64,000 nucleotides of DNA from Hypholoma sublateritium FD-334 SS-4 (GCA_000827495.1 KN817605.1:95744-159743); one strand, 5' to 3'. Shown: positions 11,592 through 23,092, counted from the stretch's first letter. Notes: generated by a model from the sequence alone, not told the origin. A program made the numbers and translations.

Positions 11592-13157
11592 TCAAGACCA
11601 CAGGCTCCCATCCATATTCAACAGAACCAAGATACCCTCCTCAAGCATCCGTGCCACCTCCCAGATGTACCGCGTATCCGAATACTCCGCAATACTGAAC
11701 TCCGCAACATCTGAGTACTGGTCCGCGCGGATCGTTGCCTGGCGCAGGCGTGCTACCTTCCGTGTGCCCGGCGCATCCGGCTCATCCGGCGCATATTCCG
11801 GCGCATCGCGCACGCGTGCACGCACGATGAACGGCTCCATGAAATCGATTGCCTGTACGGCGAGGATGCCGGAGTAGGAGAAAACCGCGAGGCTGGTGAG
11901 GTATGGAGCGGCCTCATCGGGGTCGAGCTGCTCGAAGAAGGTCGAACCGAGGCCGGTGTCGGCAAGGCGGAAGGTGTCGCACCGGGCGACGTTGTTAACT
12001 AGGTGTAGCACTTCGAGGGATGGGATGCCCTGCAGCAGCTCGATGAGGTCATACTCCCGGGTGATGGGCCCTTTAAGTGTCAGTGTAGTGAGCATGCATG
12101 CAGAGCGCTCGAGAAAAGGGAGGAGCTCTTGAGTGTAAGCAAGTGGGCGCCCGAGTTCGATATTGAGCTGTTTGAGGGAAGGGAGGGTTAATTGATTGAA
12201 AAAGAAGGTATAGTTGACCGCCGATTTAATTGTTAGAGAGGATAGGCGTTCATGAAGCACGGTATTGGGCGGATGGTGTAAGAGCCCTGCTTCGGTGCTG
12301 GCAAATGTTACTTCTTGTAGATGAGGGAATTTTTTGCAGAAGCCACGCAAGGAAAGAGCGCTGCAAGACGTCAATGTAAGACGAATTATTTTCCTGCTGG
12401 GTGGTAGGATGATGAAAGCAATCCGTTCGACCGAAATATGCGAGAATTCTAAGTTCCGCAGAAGAGGAGCAAGCGTAAAATTCTGCGGTGGGGGCGGATT
12501 GTTCTCGCCATAAAGTTCAGAACGAAGTGTGACACTGCGTAGATTTGGAAGGGAAAGGGGTTGTGCCGGTGTGAAAGGAGATATTTCATTCCAGATTTTC
12601 GGAAAGTGCAGCTCAATGCTTTCCCATCGTTCAGAGTGACTGACCAATACCTGCAGGAGGGAAGCGGGAGAAGGAGCAGAAAATAAAAATGCTGGGAGTT
12701 CCGAAGAATCGTCGAATAAGATGTCCAATTTTCGGCCTTTAGTTCTTTCGACCCACTGTTCTAGAAGCTCGAGTTGATTCGGGTAATTGGGGGGAACAAT
12801 GCCTTTGCAACGCGTGCGAACCACAATTGTCGTCCAAAGTTCGGAAGTTGACCATGCGATCTGGCGCCACGCACGACAGAATCTTCCGAGCCAAAGTGGA
12901 TAGAACTGGCGCGTCCAGTCTTGGTCATTGGGAATAGGCCTGCAAGCCTCGCAGAAAATTTGGGCAATAACATCTGCTGGCAGATTGAGGAGATCGACAC
13001 GCAAGGGTTCGACTACTATGTGCTCTTGCATTTGCTGCATTTCGATCAGCGCTAGATCCATAGCAAGTTGCTCATCACTGTCCATCGACGAGTGCGAGTC
13101 GCAGTCCTCGGCCATGAGAAGCAGCTCCTCGAGTGGCACATGTTCATTAGCATCCAT
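11592..13157 (-). CDS. F-box/LRR-like protein, 521 aa
   Basis: A single coding exon. The F-box is at about residues 50-95: VDLLNLPADVIAQIFCEACRP, then WRQIAWSTSELWTTIVV, the pattern of basidiomycete F-box-like proteins. Hydrophobic LRR-like segments follow to the C-terminus. F-box proteins recruit substrates to SCF ubiquitin ligases through Skp1; the target is unknown. I chose the ATG at 13157 (MDANEHV). The longer frame upstream runs through what looks like a 5' UTR intron, with donor AAG|GTCAGC near 13230 and acceptor TTTCCACAG just before GTATACATGG. The gene is divergent from AUR1, with a shared ~740-bp promoter region. A related F-box gene lies at 58953. Confidence 0.85.
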   Translation of the reverse strand: MDANEHVPLEELLLMAEDCDSHSSMDSDEQLAMDLALIEMQQMQEHIVVEPLRVDLLNLPADVIAQIFCEACRPIPNDQDWTRQFYPLWLGRFCRAWRQIAWSTSELWTTIVVRTRCKGIVPPNYPNQLELLEQWVERTKGRKLDILFDDSSELPAFLFSAPSPASLLQVLVSHSERWESIELHFPKIWNEISPFTPAQPLSLPNLRSVTLRSELYGENNPPPPQNFTLAPLLRNLEFSHISVERIAFIILPPSRKIIRLTLTSCSALSLRGFCKKFPHLQEVTFASTEAGLLHHPPNTVLHERLSSLTIKSAVNYTFFFNQLTLPSLKQLNIELGRPLAYTQELLPFLERSACMLTTLTLKGPITREYDLIELLQGIPSLEVLHLVNNVARCDTFRLADTGLGSTFFEQLDPDEAAPYLTSLAVFSYSGILAVQAIDFMEPFIVRARVRDAPEYAPDEPDAPGTRKVARLRQATIRADQYSDVAEFSIAEYSDTRYIWEVARMLEEGILVLLNMDGSLWS

Positions 13158-13895
13158 GTATACCTGTGGAAAGAAGTAAAACATCCAGAAACGTTACTAC
13201 AAGAGCAGAAAAAGACTTAAAGCTGACCTTGGCCGATATAGTGGAAGTGAGGGTTGAGAGAGAGTTAAAATTAGGCGGAACGGTGTGCCGGCGTGTTCAG
13301 GGTGTCGATGATTGATGAATGCAGCATAAAGGTGTGTTAGTATCAATCATCCAAGCAAATACTTTTTCGTCTCCGTCAGGGAAAGACTTCGTTTCTTGCT
13401 CTGAAGGTCAATAGAAGTTGCGCACTGAGTAGTCCCTGATGTTAAGTAAGAACACTGTAAAAATGGGCCTGTCAGTCCGATGTTCGCCGATTCAGAAGGT
13501 CTAAAAGGAAGTTCGATTGCAGATACCAAGAGCCACCTTATGCAAAATCTTTGCGGACTTGACTCATTCTCCCTCCCCTCCTCTTATATCCTTTTAGTCT
13601 ACTCTCTCGACGTACCGTTCTTGGGTTCCTCATGAGGTCTTCCTTCGAAATGGCTCCATCTCGGTCTTCTGTCAAAGCTTCAACGATCAAAGAGTTCGTA
13701 AGGTGGCAGAATGTGAGATATTTTTTGTCCCAGAGAATTCGGTTTGTAAAGATTCGAAAGCTGACATGTCGACAATTTTGGAAGAGAACAAGTCCGAGGG
13801 GTTGTGGTTTGAAACGGAACATTTCGAACATATTTTCTTCCCACGGCTCTTCGTCGACGACGACGATCACGACCTTGAGCTAGACGCCGTCCCCG
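13158..13895. other. Divergent promoter region between F-box gene and AUR1
   Basis: Contains the probable 5' UTR intron of the F-box gene next to 13160-13230. The rest shows short open frames only. CT-rich stretches near 13560-13610 lie upstream of AUR1, as is common for fungal leaders. Confidence 0.45.
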
Positions 13896-15275
13896 ATGTC
13901 GAACATCCAAAACCCTCGGGGGTTCATCGTACGGAACCTCACATATATCGTCCATGCCGTTGTCGCCGCCGTTGCACGGCTCGACAAGTCCCTATCCCCC
14001 GCCGTGACGATTCAACGACTGCGAGCACATACATTCACCATTGGCGACAGCATCTGGGTCTTCCACTTCACCCTAGCCACCTTCTGGTTGACCCTTATGC
14101 AAGATCCAGGGTACCCGCAGAAGCTCGCTATACCCCTTCTATTCTGCATTGCGCTGTTGATTCCACTGACAAGCCAGTTCTTTCGACCTGCGACGCCGGT
14201 GCTTAGCTGGGTGCTGAGTTGGTACTCCTCCCGGTTCATTCCACCACATTGGCGCCCCACCATCTCCGTATCTCTTCTCCCCACCCTCGAGTCAGTGCTG
14301 TATGGCGCCAACATCTCCGACATCCTTACTCGGTTCACTCACCCTATCCTCGACATCCTCGCGTGGCTGCCTTACGGCGTCGTGCACTTTACATGCCCAG
14401 CCGTCCTTGCTATATTTCTGTGGTTGTTTAGGACGAAACCCGTGCTTCACCTGTGGGCGCGCACATTCGGATACATGAACCTCGCCGGCGTTATCATCCA
14501 GCTCGTCCTTCCGTGCTCAGCCCCATGGTACGAACTCATCTACGGGCTGACGCCGGCCAACTACGGTATGAAGGGCTCGCCTGGCGGGCTGGCACGCATC
14601 GACACCCTGTTCGGGTCGCACACATACACCACGGGCTTCACGAACTCGCCACTCGTGTTCGGCGCCTTCCCCTCGCTGCACGCCGGAAACGCGACACTCG
14701 AGGCGCTGTTCCTCTCCCACTTCTTCCCGCAGACAACACGCTACATCTGGGCATACGCGAGCGTGCTCTACTGGGCGACGATGTACCTCACGCACCACTA
14801 CCTCATCGACGTCGTCGGCGGTGCCTGCCTCGCCACCGCGTTTTTCTACTTTTTCCTCCCCGACGAGTTCCGCGGCGCCGCAGCGACGGCTCCGCCGCCC
14901 AACCTAGGCGGCGCCCCGGGTGCCAAGAACAAGTACGATCTGTATGATCTCGAGGATCCGCGGGGAGGGCCAATGCTCTCCGCGCGCGAGTTCGACGTAG
15001 CCAGCGAGCCAAGTTCGGATGAGGAGGAGGTCGACATCACGTATCGCTCGCCCGTGCCGGGGACCACATCCTTCCCTGACTCCGTGCGCGACGGACCTCC
15101 CCCGAAGAAAGGCCCTCTGCGCGGTAGTCAAAGGGGCCGCGGCCACCAGCATACGGCGTCTATTGCCAGCCTGATTCGAGGTGACGAGCGTGGGCCGGAG
15201 GATGGGTGGAGTCCGGTGGCGGGGTCGTTTACTATCCCGCCTGGTGCTGGGAGTGGACGGGGGAGAACAGATTAA
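13896..15275 (+). CDS. AUR1: Inositol phosphorylceramide synthase catalytic subunit, 459 aa
   Basis: A single exon. The enzyme transfers phosphoinositol from phosphatidylinositol to ceramide in the Golgi, an essential fungal sphingolipid step and the target of aureobasidin A. Several membrane helices are visible between about residues 50 and 325. Signature segments of the Aur1/PAP2 fold are present. They are LIYGLTPANYGMKGSPGGLARID (glycines near residue 227), GAFPSLHAGNA with the first catalytic His near 262, and TMYLTHHYLIDVVGG with His/Asp near 300-305. The last ~130 residues are polar and low-complexity, typical of a cytosolic tail. The start is the ATG before SNIQNPRGF; the next Met is inside the fold. 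The codons are GC-rich compared with the neighbours. Confidence 0.96.
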   Translation: MSNIQNPRGFIVRNLTYIVHAVVAAVARLDKSLSPAVTIQRLRAHTFTIGDSIWVFHFTLATFWLTLMQDPGYPQKLAIPLLFCIALLIPLTSQFFRPATPVLSWVLSWYSSRFIPPHWRPTISVSLLPTLESVLYGANISDILTRFTHPILDILAWLPYGVVHFTCPAVLAIFLWLFRTKPVLHLWARTFGYMNLAGVIIQLVLPCSAPWYELIYGLTPANYGMKGSPGGLARIDTLFGSHTYTTGFTNSPLVFGAFPSLHAGNATLEALFLSHFFPQTTRYIWAYASVLYWATMYLTHHYLIDVVGGACLATAFFYFFLPDEFRGAAATAPPPNLGGAPGAKNKYDLYDLEDPRGGPMLSAREFDVASEPSSDEEEVDITYRSPVPGTTSFPDSVRDGPPPKKGPLRGSQRGRGHQHTASIASLIRGDERGPEDGWSPVAGSFTIPPGAGSGRGRTD

Positions 15276-16344
15276 CGTGTGCCCTCGACGCGTGGAGGCG
15301 ATGCAATTCAGAATTTCAAGTCGCCCTCTAGGAATGAAGTCGAGATCGCGATATTCACATATTGTCTCATCACTTCGCCGCGCTTGGATTTTGATCTTCT
15401 GATATCTGGTTCGATATCTCGGCGCATATTGTTAATATACCACCCATGGGTCATTCTACTCCTCGAATCCCCCATAGCATACACGGTTTCTCTGCCATGG
15501 TTCACCTGGAACTTCATGTAGTGCATACTTACTGTCTCGTCTTTACGGACTGCGGCCCTGTGCCATTAATCTTACCACCCACTATTGGTCCTATTTTTAG
15601 ATCTTGTTGTCGTCATCGCTACTCACGTTCACAATTTTATTTACTCTCCACTCTTTCGTGTATATGATTGATTGCGAGTTCAGGTGATCGTATTCTATCG
15701 TATCCCCCTTTTATCTGCAAGTTTCATCCTCCCCCGGGTCCTGGGACCTGGGCATAGTCATACGGTAAAAGCGAAAATATTCCTCAAAAAACAAGCTTTA
15801 TCCATAGCCTGCCAATACACAAATTTTCAAGAGCGTGTAATCGGGCTCAAATCAAACCCTCAGTATGCATTTTGCTATAACGTGCGGCAAGCATGTGGCG
15901 CTGGTGATTCAGAGACGATGATCGGGAGATAAGACCCCAGAAAATTTGGCGGGTAGAACCCAGTCCCGTCTCATTTTGCAGGATTATGATGCCGTTGGGG
16001 AAAATAAGCAGAGACTACCGGAGTCTTGAGTTTACATGAACGCAATAAAATATGAATAGAGGACAGTCTAACTTTCTAAGATTTACAAGATTAGAGCTAT
16101 TTAGAGGCCGTAGATAACCTTGTCAGCGCTCTCTCAAAAAGCAAACGAAGCAGACGAAAGTGAAAAGGTCGTGCGGACGAGAAGCCGAAATTTGATGTGC
16201 GCCCAGGGGTCCTGGGCTTCCCGCCGATGCGGAATTTTGTGCCGCGCAGCTGAAAGAGCCACCTCGCATAATGTGAAATTAACCCCTCTTTTTCTCTCTA
16301 CTTCCCCAAGCTTTATATCCTGGGCAATTAACCCTCCTGTGGCC
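15276..16344. other. Intergenic, about 1.07 kb, no supported gene
   Basis: Separates the tandem AUR1 and glycosyltransferase genes. Only short open frames without motifs. A stretch of pyrimidine-rich sequence near 16280-16320 precedes the next start codon. Confidence 0.5.
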
Positions 16345-18374
16345 ATGAGCGCCTATCCGATGAAGGGCGGGCACGAGTACCACCCGGGCGACGCCCCGCT
16401 CAAGCGCAGCGGCTGGGTACACAACGCGCAATACAGCAAGTTTATTCCAGTCATCCCAAAGCGCTATATGCGCTTGGTTTTCGCCACTATCGTGTCTTTT
16501 GGCATATGGATTTTCGTTCATAGGTTATCAAGCGCCCAGGAGGCCATAACCGACGAAAATGACACCCCGGAGTTCCCACAAGCCCAGATGGCCCCTAATC
16601 CGATGTTCAAGCTACCGCCTCTGTACGAAGCGTATAGGGAATACGAAGACAGCGTGTCAGAGAAGAACCTACGCGGACAGAATGGCACACAGCGATACAT
16701 CTTTTTCGCAAACCAAGCGTACGGCTGTGGATGGGGGAACGTGCTTCAAGAGATAGTTTTGAACACCTTGCTCGCGGAGGAGGCGGATTTAGGGTGCGCA
16801 GTATTCTTGAATCTTACATTAAATGCATCTTAACCGACGCGTTGTCCAGGTATGCATGGGGTGACTATACATGGGGGAAGAAAAGCGACTACTCGGATTA
16901 CAACGGGAAGAAGATTCCATCGCGTATCCCGCTTTCAACGATGGTTGCAGGTATCGTCATGACTTGGTCAATCGCGCGTCACGAAACTGATGAGGCCTGC
17001 TAGGACACATACTCGGCCTCGATCCGCCAAATAGCGAAGGCACTCTGCCCCCTTCAATATCAAGCAGAGCATTCGATAAAATATGCCCGAAAAATGAACG
17101 CACTGTGATCCATAAGGACCTCGTTCAAGCCTACCTTCGCGAGCAGAGTCCTCCGACAACTTTGGACAGTGATAGCGGGGATAAAGTGCTCCAGGGGTGG
17201 GTGTCGTACCTCACACAACCCGAGCTCAAGAAAGCTCGTTGCATAGAGGTCAAAGAAGATAGCTTTGTTGCCTTTGATATCTGGTGGGTTGTAAATACAC
17301 TGTGAGAGACACTACTAATCCCCCTCCCCTCTCTCCCCCACAGGCTCTTTGGCTCATCGCGCATGCATAGTGTATGGGGAAAACTATCACAGTCCCTTGT
17401 GCTCAAGCTTTGGCAATTTTCCCCCCTCATCCGCGGCATGTTTGAGAAGAACCGTGCCCTTTTTTCGTCTAGCCCCCCCGCCCGCGGGTTCTGGCAGTGG
17501 ATATGGACGATACTCGGCGGTAACGAACAGACGCAAGAATGCGACTCCGACTCCGACTCCGCTCCCTGCGTGCTCGATCTCCACCTCCTAAACGATTCCC
17601 AACCCCTCCCTCTCCTCGTACTCCACCTGCGCCGTGGGGACTTCCATGAGCACTGCGTCAACCTCGCTGAGTGGGGCTCGTCGTTCACTGCTTTCAACTC
17701 GTTCCCTCAATTCCAGGTGCGCGACCGCTTCGACCCGCCGAGCATCGGCAGCATCAGTGACCTCGAGGCCGAGGATAACGACGGTGTACCGACCATTGTG
17801 GAGTCTATGGACGAGCGCAAGCGCGTGTATACACAGCATTGCTTCCCGGATGTGAAGCAGATCGTGCGGCGAGTGCGTGACACAGTCCACGACTACGTGG
17901 GCGTGGCGGCTGCACGAGAGAAGGCGGAGAATACCTCAATCTGGTGGGCTGGGCGCGCGCAGTTCGCGACTCCGCAGCAGCGGCTGAGTAGGGTATACAT
18001 TATGACGAACGGGGACCCCGCGTGGCTGGCGGGGGTGAAGGCAGCGCTGCTAGACGACCTACCGCGGGCGGGGCGCTCCGGGGGGGACTGGGAATTTGAC
18101 TGGAATTGGGAGGGGGTGTACACGAGCCGCGACCTTAGCCTCGGATGGGAGGAGAAGCCCGTGGCGCAGGCGCTGGACTCGTACATCGCCCACCGGGCCG
18201 AGCTGTTTATAGGCAACGGGGTACGTAATAATAGTCGTGTCATTTTGTTGTCCGGGGCAGAGCTGACGTTTGCTTTTTTGGGGTGTGTTGTAGTTCTCGA
18301 GCCTCACGTCTAATATCGTGATGCTTCGCATGAAAAACCCGGCCATCGATCCCGTCCAGACACGCTTTTGGTGA
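16345..18374 (+). CDS. Type II membrane O-fucosyltransferase-like glycosyltransferase, 595 aa
   Basis: Exons 16345-16793, 16850-16950, 17004-17283, 17344-18220 and 18294-18374, all in frame, 595 residues. A short cytosolic tail is followed by one membrane helix (about 42-59, LVFATIVSFGIWIF), the layout of a Golgi type II glycosyltransferase. The luminal part starts with a YIFFANQAYGCGWGN donor-loop-like motif. It then has LLVLHLRRGDFHEHC (about 367-380), the HxRRGD-type motif of the GDP-fucose O-fucosyltransferase superfamily. It ends with ELFIGNGFSSLTSNIVMLR, a conserved C-terminal nucleotide-binding motif. An insertion with an acidic run (ECDSDSDSAP) sits in the middle. The sugar donor is inferred as GDP-fucose from the superfamily only; the acceptor is unknown. 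The last intron splits the FIGNG/FSS motif. Confidence 0.85.
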
Positions 18375-18590
18375 TAAGCGCCCTGGACATCGCTCGGCAC
18401 TGCAGCCTGTTACGGCATCAACATGTCATGCGTTGTGGGTGCAGGGTCGCCGCGTACATCAGGGTCCAGCATCGCAACGCTCATTAAGCATCGCCTCATT
18501 ACGCAACTACACGGATAATACATTGTACACTAATAGCTACAATTAGTAAGTAGATTAATATTTGAACGCAAGCCGCAGGCGCGAATAAAA

Positions 18591-20703
18591 TCAAAATCGA
18601 GCCTTCGGAATCTCCTCAATACCTGCATCTGCATCTGCTTCATCCTCATCCTCATCCTCATCCTGGTCTTCATCAAGACTTTCGGCCTTTTCAAAGAACC
18701 CTTTAAAATCCCAATGTCCGTTTGTTTTGTCCCCAGAACCGGAGGCTTTTTTAGGCATTTCCTTCTGACCTTCGTTTTTGTCCCACCCCATTCTGCCCAG
18801 TGTCAGCACAGCCACGCTCAGGAAGAGGCCACCATCCAGCAAGTCCGCGCCGGGGAGCTCTGATTTCGCAATACAGTTGTGATTGTCAGATGCAGGATTG
18901 TCGTTGCGAAGATGGAACCCAGACATGTCCCGGTCCCCGCCGTTCTTCGACGCTCGCCACGCGCGAGGCTGCAGATCTACGTCATCCGCCTGCTGATCCA
19001 GAGCCTCTCTGTCGGCACCATTCTTCGAATCTCGCCACGCACGAGGGTGAACATCCACCTCATCGGCTGGACTATCCAACCCCATCCCCAGCCCTGCGCT
19101 CTCCACCTCGTCGTGTGTTATATTTGTGCCCGTGCGGTCCTCGACCGCATGCCGCGACTTGCGCCACCCGAATGCTGCCGCCCACCCCGCCAGCGCGCGT
19201 ATCGTCTTCGTTACATGCGTGTCGTGGTGAGTGCGTGCGGCCTCAATGATGCGCATCCACAGATCGATCTGCTTCATCGCCGCGACGGCCGGCGGTGCGA
19301 AGCTGCTCACGGGAGGCCGCATTGCGTGTGCAAATCCAACGACGTCGAGCGCGGGCTGGCCACGCGCCACAGCCCACACAAGCACTGTGAAGAAGAACGC
19401 ACGGAGGAGGCGCTCCTGAGCGGGCGCGGACACAAGCGCACAGAGCGCAGGCAAGAAGAGCGAAGCGGTGACGAGGTGCATGAGGAAGAAATCGGCGGTG
19501 AAGGCACCCGGTGTGAAGCGCGCGGCGGGGTCCGTCCAACCGGAGACTCCGGAGAGCACACTGACGGTCCACGCCAGCTCTTCGATGTGCGCGTCGGCGT
19601 CGGGCCCCACGCGCACACCCCACCGGCGCGCGAGAGCGGCAAGAGCCGGCCCGTGCGTTCTCACCGTATCGGCAAACGGCTCTGAACTCGCTTGCGCCGC
19701 CGCGGACGGCGCGAAACGCGTATTGCTTAGGATACTTGAAAGGATGCTGAGGCAATCTGTACTAAGACGCGTCGGCTTAGGAACGGTGTGAATGTTTCCG
19801 GTTTTCGAATGGAGGTTCGAGGGCAAGACTTTGTCTGCGAGTGCGGCGGTAGTGCTGAAGACGTTCTGGATGGTTCCGGAGACGTTGTGTACGAGATGGT
19901 GGAGTTTGTCGGCAGCGCTTTCGAAAAGGCTGAGATTTCCTAGAAAGTCATTGGGAGGATTTTGGACGGCAGTCATTGCGAGACCTAAGGCAATGTCATT
20001 GAACTCACACTTGGTCCGGTCAATTGAGATAATTTACCTTCTACGATCATGCCAGGCAAGCCGAATTCCGCACCGTAACCAACATGAATCATGGGGTGAA
20101 GCGCACCAGATAGAAATCTGCTCAACATCCAGGGTTGACGTTGATTCTCCGCAGTGCCGATGTTGGCTTCCGGCGAGAACAAATATTGCTCAAGGGTACG
20201 TCCAATTCCATGCTCCTCCACGAACTCAACGAAAAATTGGACGTATCCAGAATAGTACCTGAGATTGCGTTGAGTGTATATGTAAGAAATGAAAAGCTGG
20301 CAACATACCGGTCATCCGAGAGATGCTCCTCAAAGTTGGTACAGGTTATTGGTTGCGGAGACTTCATGGCTGGCTTTTCGTAACTACAGTCCATTTCATA
20401 ACCCGACCTTATATCAGAAGGGCCTGCTCCAAGAGACCAGGCAGCCAATGCCCTATGTGCTGCATGACTTCAGCACCATTTTAACATCAACAGATATTCA
20501 CGCTGACAGTCGAGCGGAATGAATGCGTACTTATGGAAACCCTCCTCATTATAGAAAACATGCCATCTTACGTGATTATCCTTCAAGATCTCCTGTAGTG
20601 TCTGAGTTGACTCGGGAGATATTCCAGGGAAATGAGAAGGAGACAATGCTGATTTCGGAAGCGAGGGCGCAGGGAAAAGATAGTCCAGGACTGCGGTAGA
20701 CAT
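18591..20703 (-). CDS. Questin oxidase-like / AflY-type oxidoreductase, 648 aa
   Basis: Exons 20703-20531, 20467-20309, 20258-20038 and 19984-18591; frame kept, 648 residues. Family features (questin oxidase-like, DUF4243): DNHVRWHVFYNEEGFHNHAAHRALAAWSLGA near the N-terminus, and LSGALHPMIHVGYGAEFGLPGMIVEG with the His-rich helix. ADFFLMHLVTASLFLPAL follows further on. Relatives carry out Baeyer-Villiger-like ring cleavage of anthraquinones in aflatoxin and geodin pathways; the substrate here is unknown. The protein is ~150 residues longer than its paralogue at 56329-58004. The extra length includes a 26-residue tandem duplication around RAWRDSKNGADRE / RAWRASKNGGDRD (19064-18910). It also has an acidic, Asp/Glu-repeat tail. 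Unlike the paralogue, it has no intron after FF in the LMH helix. Confidence 0.88.
18909..19064 (-). repeat. 78-bp in-frame tandem duplication inside the questin oxidase-like gene
   Basis: Two adjacent units start at 19064 and 18986, exactly 78 bp (26 codons) apart. They encode DEVDVHPRAWRDSKNGADRE and DDVDLQPRAWRASKNGGDRD. The second unit decays towards its end. The paralogue lacks both. Confidence 0.75.
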
Positions 20704-21020
20704 ATGGGAGGGTTCAGGAAAGAAATGTCTTCACATGAAACATAGTCAAATGCATGGTTCAATGACGTCTAGTCATTGTCTACCACTCCATGGTTCATGT
20801 TTGTCATACCCAACACCGAAAACGTCGTCCGGAGAGGAAGTGACTAAAAATAGATCTACGGTCGGACGGGTCGGCAGCGGCGTTATACGTATTTGGCCTC
20901 TGTCTGCCCACAATATGCCAGGGAACGAACCTGTAATCGATAATCCAATGTGTATATCAAACTCACCTCTTACGGCCAATTGAACCTTATTGATCTCTTC
21001 CGAGTCTCTACTTCATTGTG
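20704..21020. other. Divergent promoter gap
   Basis: A 317-bp region between the starts of the questin oxidase-like gene (-) and the unknown gene (+). No gene seen. Confidence 0.5.
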
Positions 21021-21846
21021 ATGTCTTCCAATGAATACCCGCCCTCCGAGTCTGGTAGTCCCCGTATTGGAAAGAAACCCCCTCCTCAGAGCTCCCAGGT
21101 CGCGCAGGCTCCATTGGAGTCTGTATCAGCTACGAATAATCAACCTATTGAACCCTTCGAAGCAGCTCCCCCGAGCGTAGTCCACAACGTACCCACACCA
21201 TCTGTTCTCACAGCCGACATATTGGCGATTACGGATAAAGCGGTTTCAAACTATTACTCTGTTCGCGCAGAGCACATCCACGCTTTGTCGAAATCAGAGG
21301 TGAGTACAATCCCTTCTCCCATGTGAAAGATCCTCAGCATCAACTTGAATGCAATTGTAGTCAAATGCTTCTCCTGGTCTATTCTCCTCTTCTTCAACTG
21401 AGGATTTAATTCGTTACTTTTCCGCTGCCGTCGACGCAGAGCATGCAATCCGGCTACGCGAATCTGCACTCTTGGCTGACATCGGCGATTGTGTTGAACT
21501 TCTAGCATCAAAACTGAAACTATACGATCAAGATAGAGAGGTTAGCAAGCGCGCTTCCAAGGAAGTCGAGCTTATAAGGACAGAATCTGAAGTGCGAAAC
21601 CTCGACATCAACTTCTATGGGTTGGAATACTATCGCAGTGTAAACAATTCAGGCGAATCGTTCATGGAAGAACACAGAGAAGTCTATCATGATATAGAAC
21701 CTATCCTGGACACAAAGGAAAAATCTACTTCTTTAGCGCGTCGATTTTTGGCAGACCCTATGGCTCTCAGAGATCATCGGCTCATTCGGAGAAAGTCACG
21801 AATTTGTGAGTCGAAGCAGTATCTTCAATCCAACAGGTCAGGATAA
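21021..21846 (+). CDS. Protein of unknown function, 254 aa
   Basis: Exons 21021-21299 and 21361-21846 join in frame; the intron is 61 nt with GTGAGT and TTGTAG ends. I do not recognise the family. Residues 1-70 are Pro/Ser-rich and probably disordered. Residues ~75-200 are charged and helical in pattern (AEHAIRLRESALLADIGDCVELLASKLKLYDQDREVSKRASKEVELI), suggesting a coiled coil. A basic segment (RDHRLIRRKSRICESK) lies near the C-terminus. No signal peptide or membrane helix. It is divergent from the questin oxidase-like gene and convergent with the gene at 22310. A short extra 3' intron cannot be excluded. Confidence 0.6.
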
Positions 21847-22309
21847 TGTTTCTGAAATACGAGCTAGGTCTTTAAGCAGCGGCGAGTGCACAATAAAATA
21901 CAACTCACCCTGGACGCAAAATACATTTCCACGGCTGTTCTGAGATACGGTCCTGACGGGTCATGAGGGAGTGTCACCTTTTCGAGATTTTTCCTGGAAT
22001 TTTTAATACAGTTTCGAGTTAGCACGTCGCACCATTTTGTGAAATATTTGACATGAAGAGGTAGAATATGGTATAGGCATGGCAGAGAATTGAGTGTTGA
22101 ATTAATAGATGTACGGGTAGTTTAAGAAGAAAGTGACGACCAATGGTAACAAAATTAGATGTACATAAACATAAGTAGAAGGGTCCTCGATGAGAACGCA
22201 ACATCCGAGTCCGATGTGGCCGGTATGGAGCTGATTCACAATTCAGATAAATTGACAGGAAAATGTGCGCGGTGCACTGGCTACATGGGAGGGGCATCGC
22301 GTGCAACAT
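21847..22309. other. Convergent 3' intergenic gap
   Basis: 463 bp between two stop codons. No gene or repeat seen. Confidence 0.45.
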
Positions 22310-23092
22310 TTAAGTCTGCGCTGGAGATGACAACCCACCGCTCAGACGTTCCGAGCGGCGAAGAGCGCCGTGGGGAATAGCACTCCCTACAGTGCGGATT
22401 TGACGTGGTGACGGGTTGACAGGGACCTGGGGAAGAGCTGAGGGTATCGCGAAAGAAAGCTTGCGTATCTTGGCCGGGCGGCAGGCATCGTCCGTTGGGT
22501 GTGTCTTGGTCATCGAGGAAGAAGTCGATGGGGAAAGAGCTCCGATGTCCTGATCGACGCTGCGGGAACGTTTTGAAATTCTGCACTCAACTGACGATAC
22601 GAGTGGACTGATGGAAGTTTCGGAGCTGTAGGTGCTCTGTCGTGAAATGCCAATACTACGGGGATGCCATAGCACCGGTCCCACGCGCAGGTGCGTCGTC
22701 TTGCTCACGTACTTCACGGTGGGCATATCTTCTGTAGATTCAGGCTCGTCCAGATAGGTTCGTGGATCATCGTGCTTTTCGGTCTTGACGGCGGCCGTCG
22801 GGTAGAAGGGCGTGGAACTGAAAGAGCGGTCGGTTAGGTGGTTTGCGACGTTTTCCTCCTGCTTGATGATGGAATCATCTACCCGCGTTCGATATCTCTT
22901 GAGAACAACGGGTGCCGCTGAGGCGCAACTGGGAGGGTTAAGAGCAAGCCGAACCTCGCCCAAGAGCGACTGAGGACCCACGCCGCTCTCGAGGTTGGCC
23001 AACTCGGCCTCTAGCGCGGCCCGCGCCTCTGAATATGAAAGAAGGAGAGATTCTATGCGTGCCGCATCTAGTAGCCTGTTTAAAGAAGACAT
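22310..23092 (-). CDS. Basic/Ser-rich protein of unknown function, 260 aa
   Basis: A single exon. Residues 1-35 form a clear amphipathic helix (LNRLLDAARIESLLLSYSEA and onward) and could be a coiled-coil dimerisation segment. The rest is polar, rich in Ser/Pro/Lys/Arg and probably disordered. It has basic clusters (CRISKRSRS, RPAKIRKLSF, LRRSERL) that resemble nuclear localisation or DNA-associated tails. No known domain is recognised, and a nuclear role is only inferred from composition. The ATG at 23092 is the first in frame and is followed at once by the helix. The neighbour is convergent on the left; a ~1.4-kb gap with a gene relic and a tRNA lies to the right. Confidence 0.6.
   Translation of the reverse strand: MSSLNRLLDAARIESLLLSYSEARAALEAELANLESGVGPQSLLGEVRLALNPPSCASAAPVVLKRYRTRVDDSIIKQEENVANHLTDRSFSSTPFYPTAAVKTEKHDDPRTYLDEPESTEDMPTVKYVSKTTHLRVGPVLWHPRSIGISRQSTYSSETSISPLVSSVECRISKRSRSVDQDIGALSPSTSSSMTKTHPTDDACRPAKIRKLSFAIPSALPQVPVNPSPRQIRTVGSAIPHGALRRSERLSGGLSSPAQT

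Noticed and set aside
13158..13184. Upstream in-frame Met that would extend the F-box protein to 530 aa.
   Set aside because: The extension reads through a good intron acceptor (TTTCCACAG) and is best explained as intron sequence in the 5' UTR.
10355..20703. A secondary-metabolite gene cluster (O-methyltransferase, questin oxidase-like, FAD monooxygenase).
   Set aside because: No polyketide synthase, NRPS, terpene synthase or pathway regulator lies among them. Essential housekeeping genes such as AUR1 sit between.
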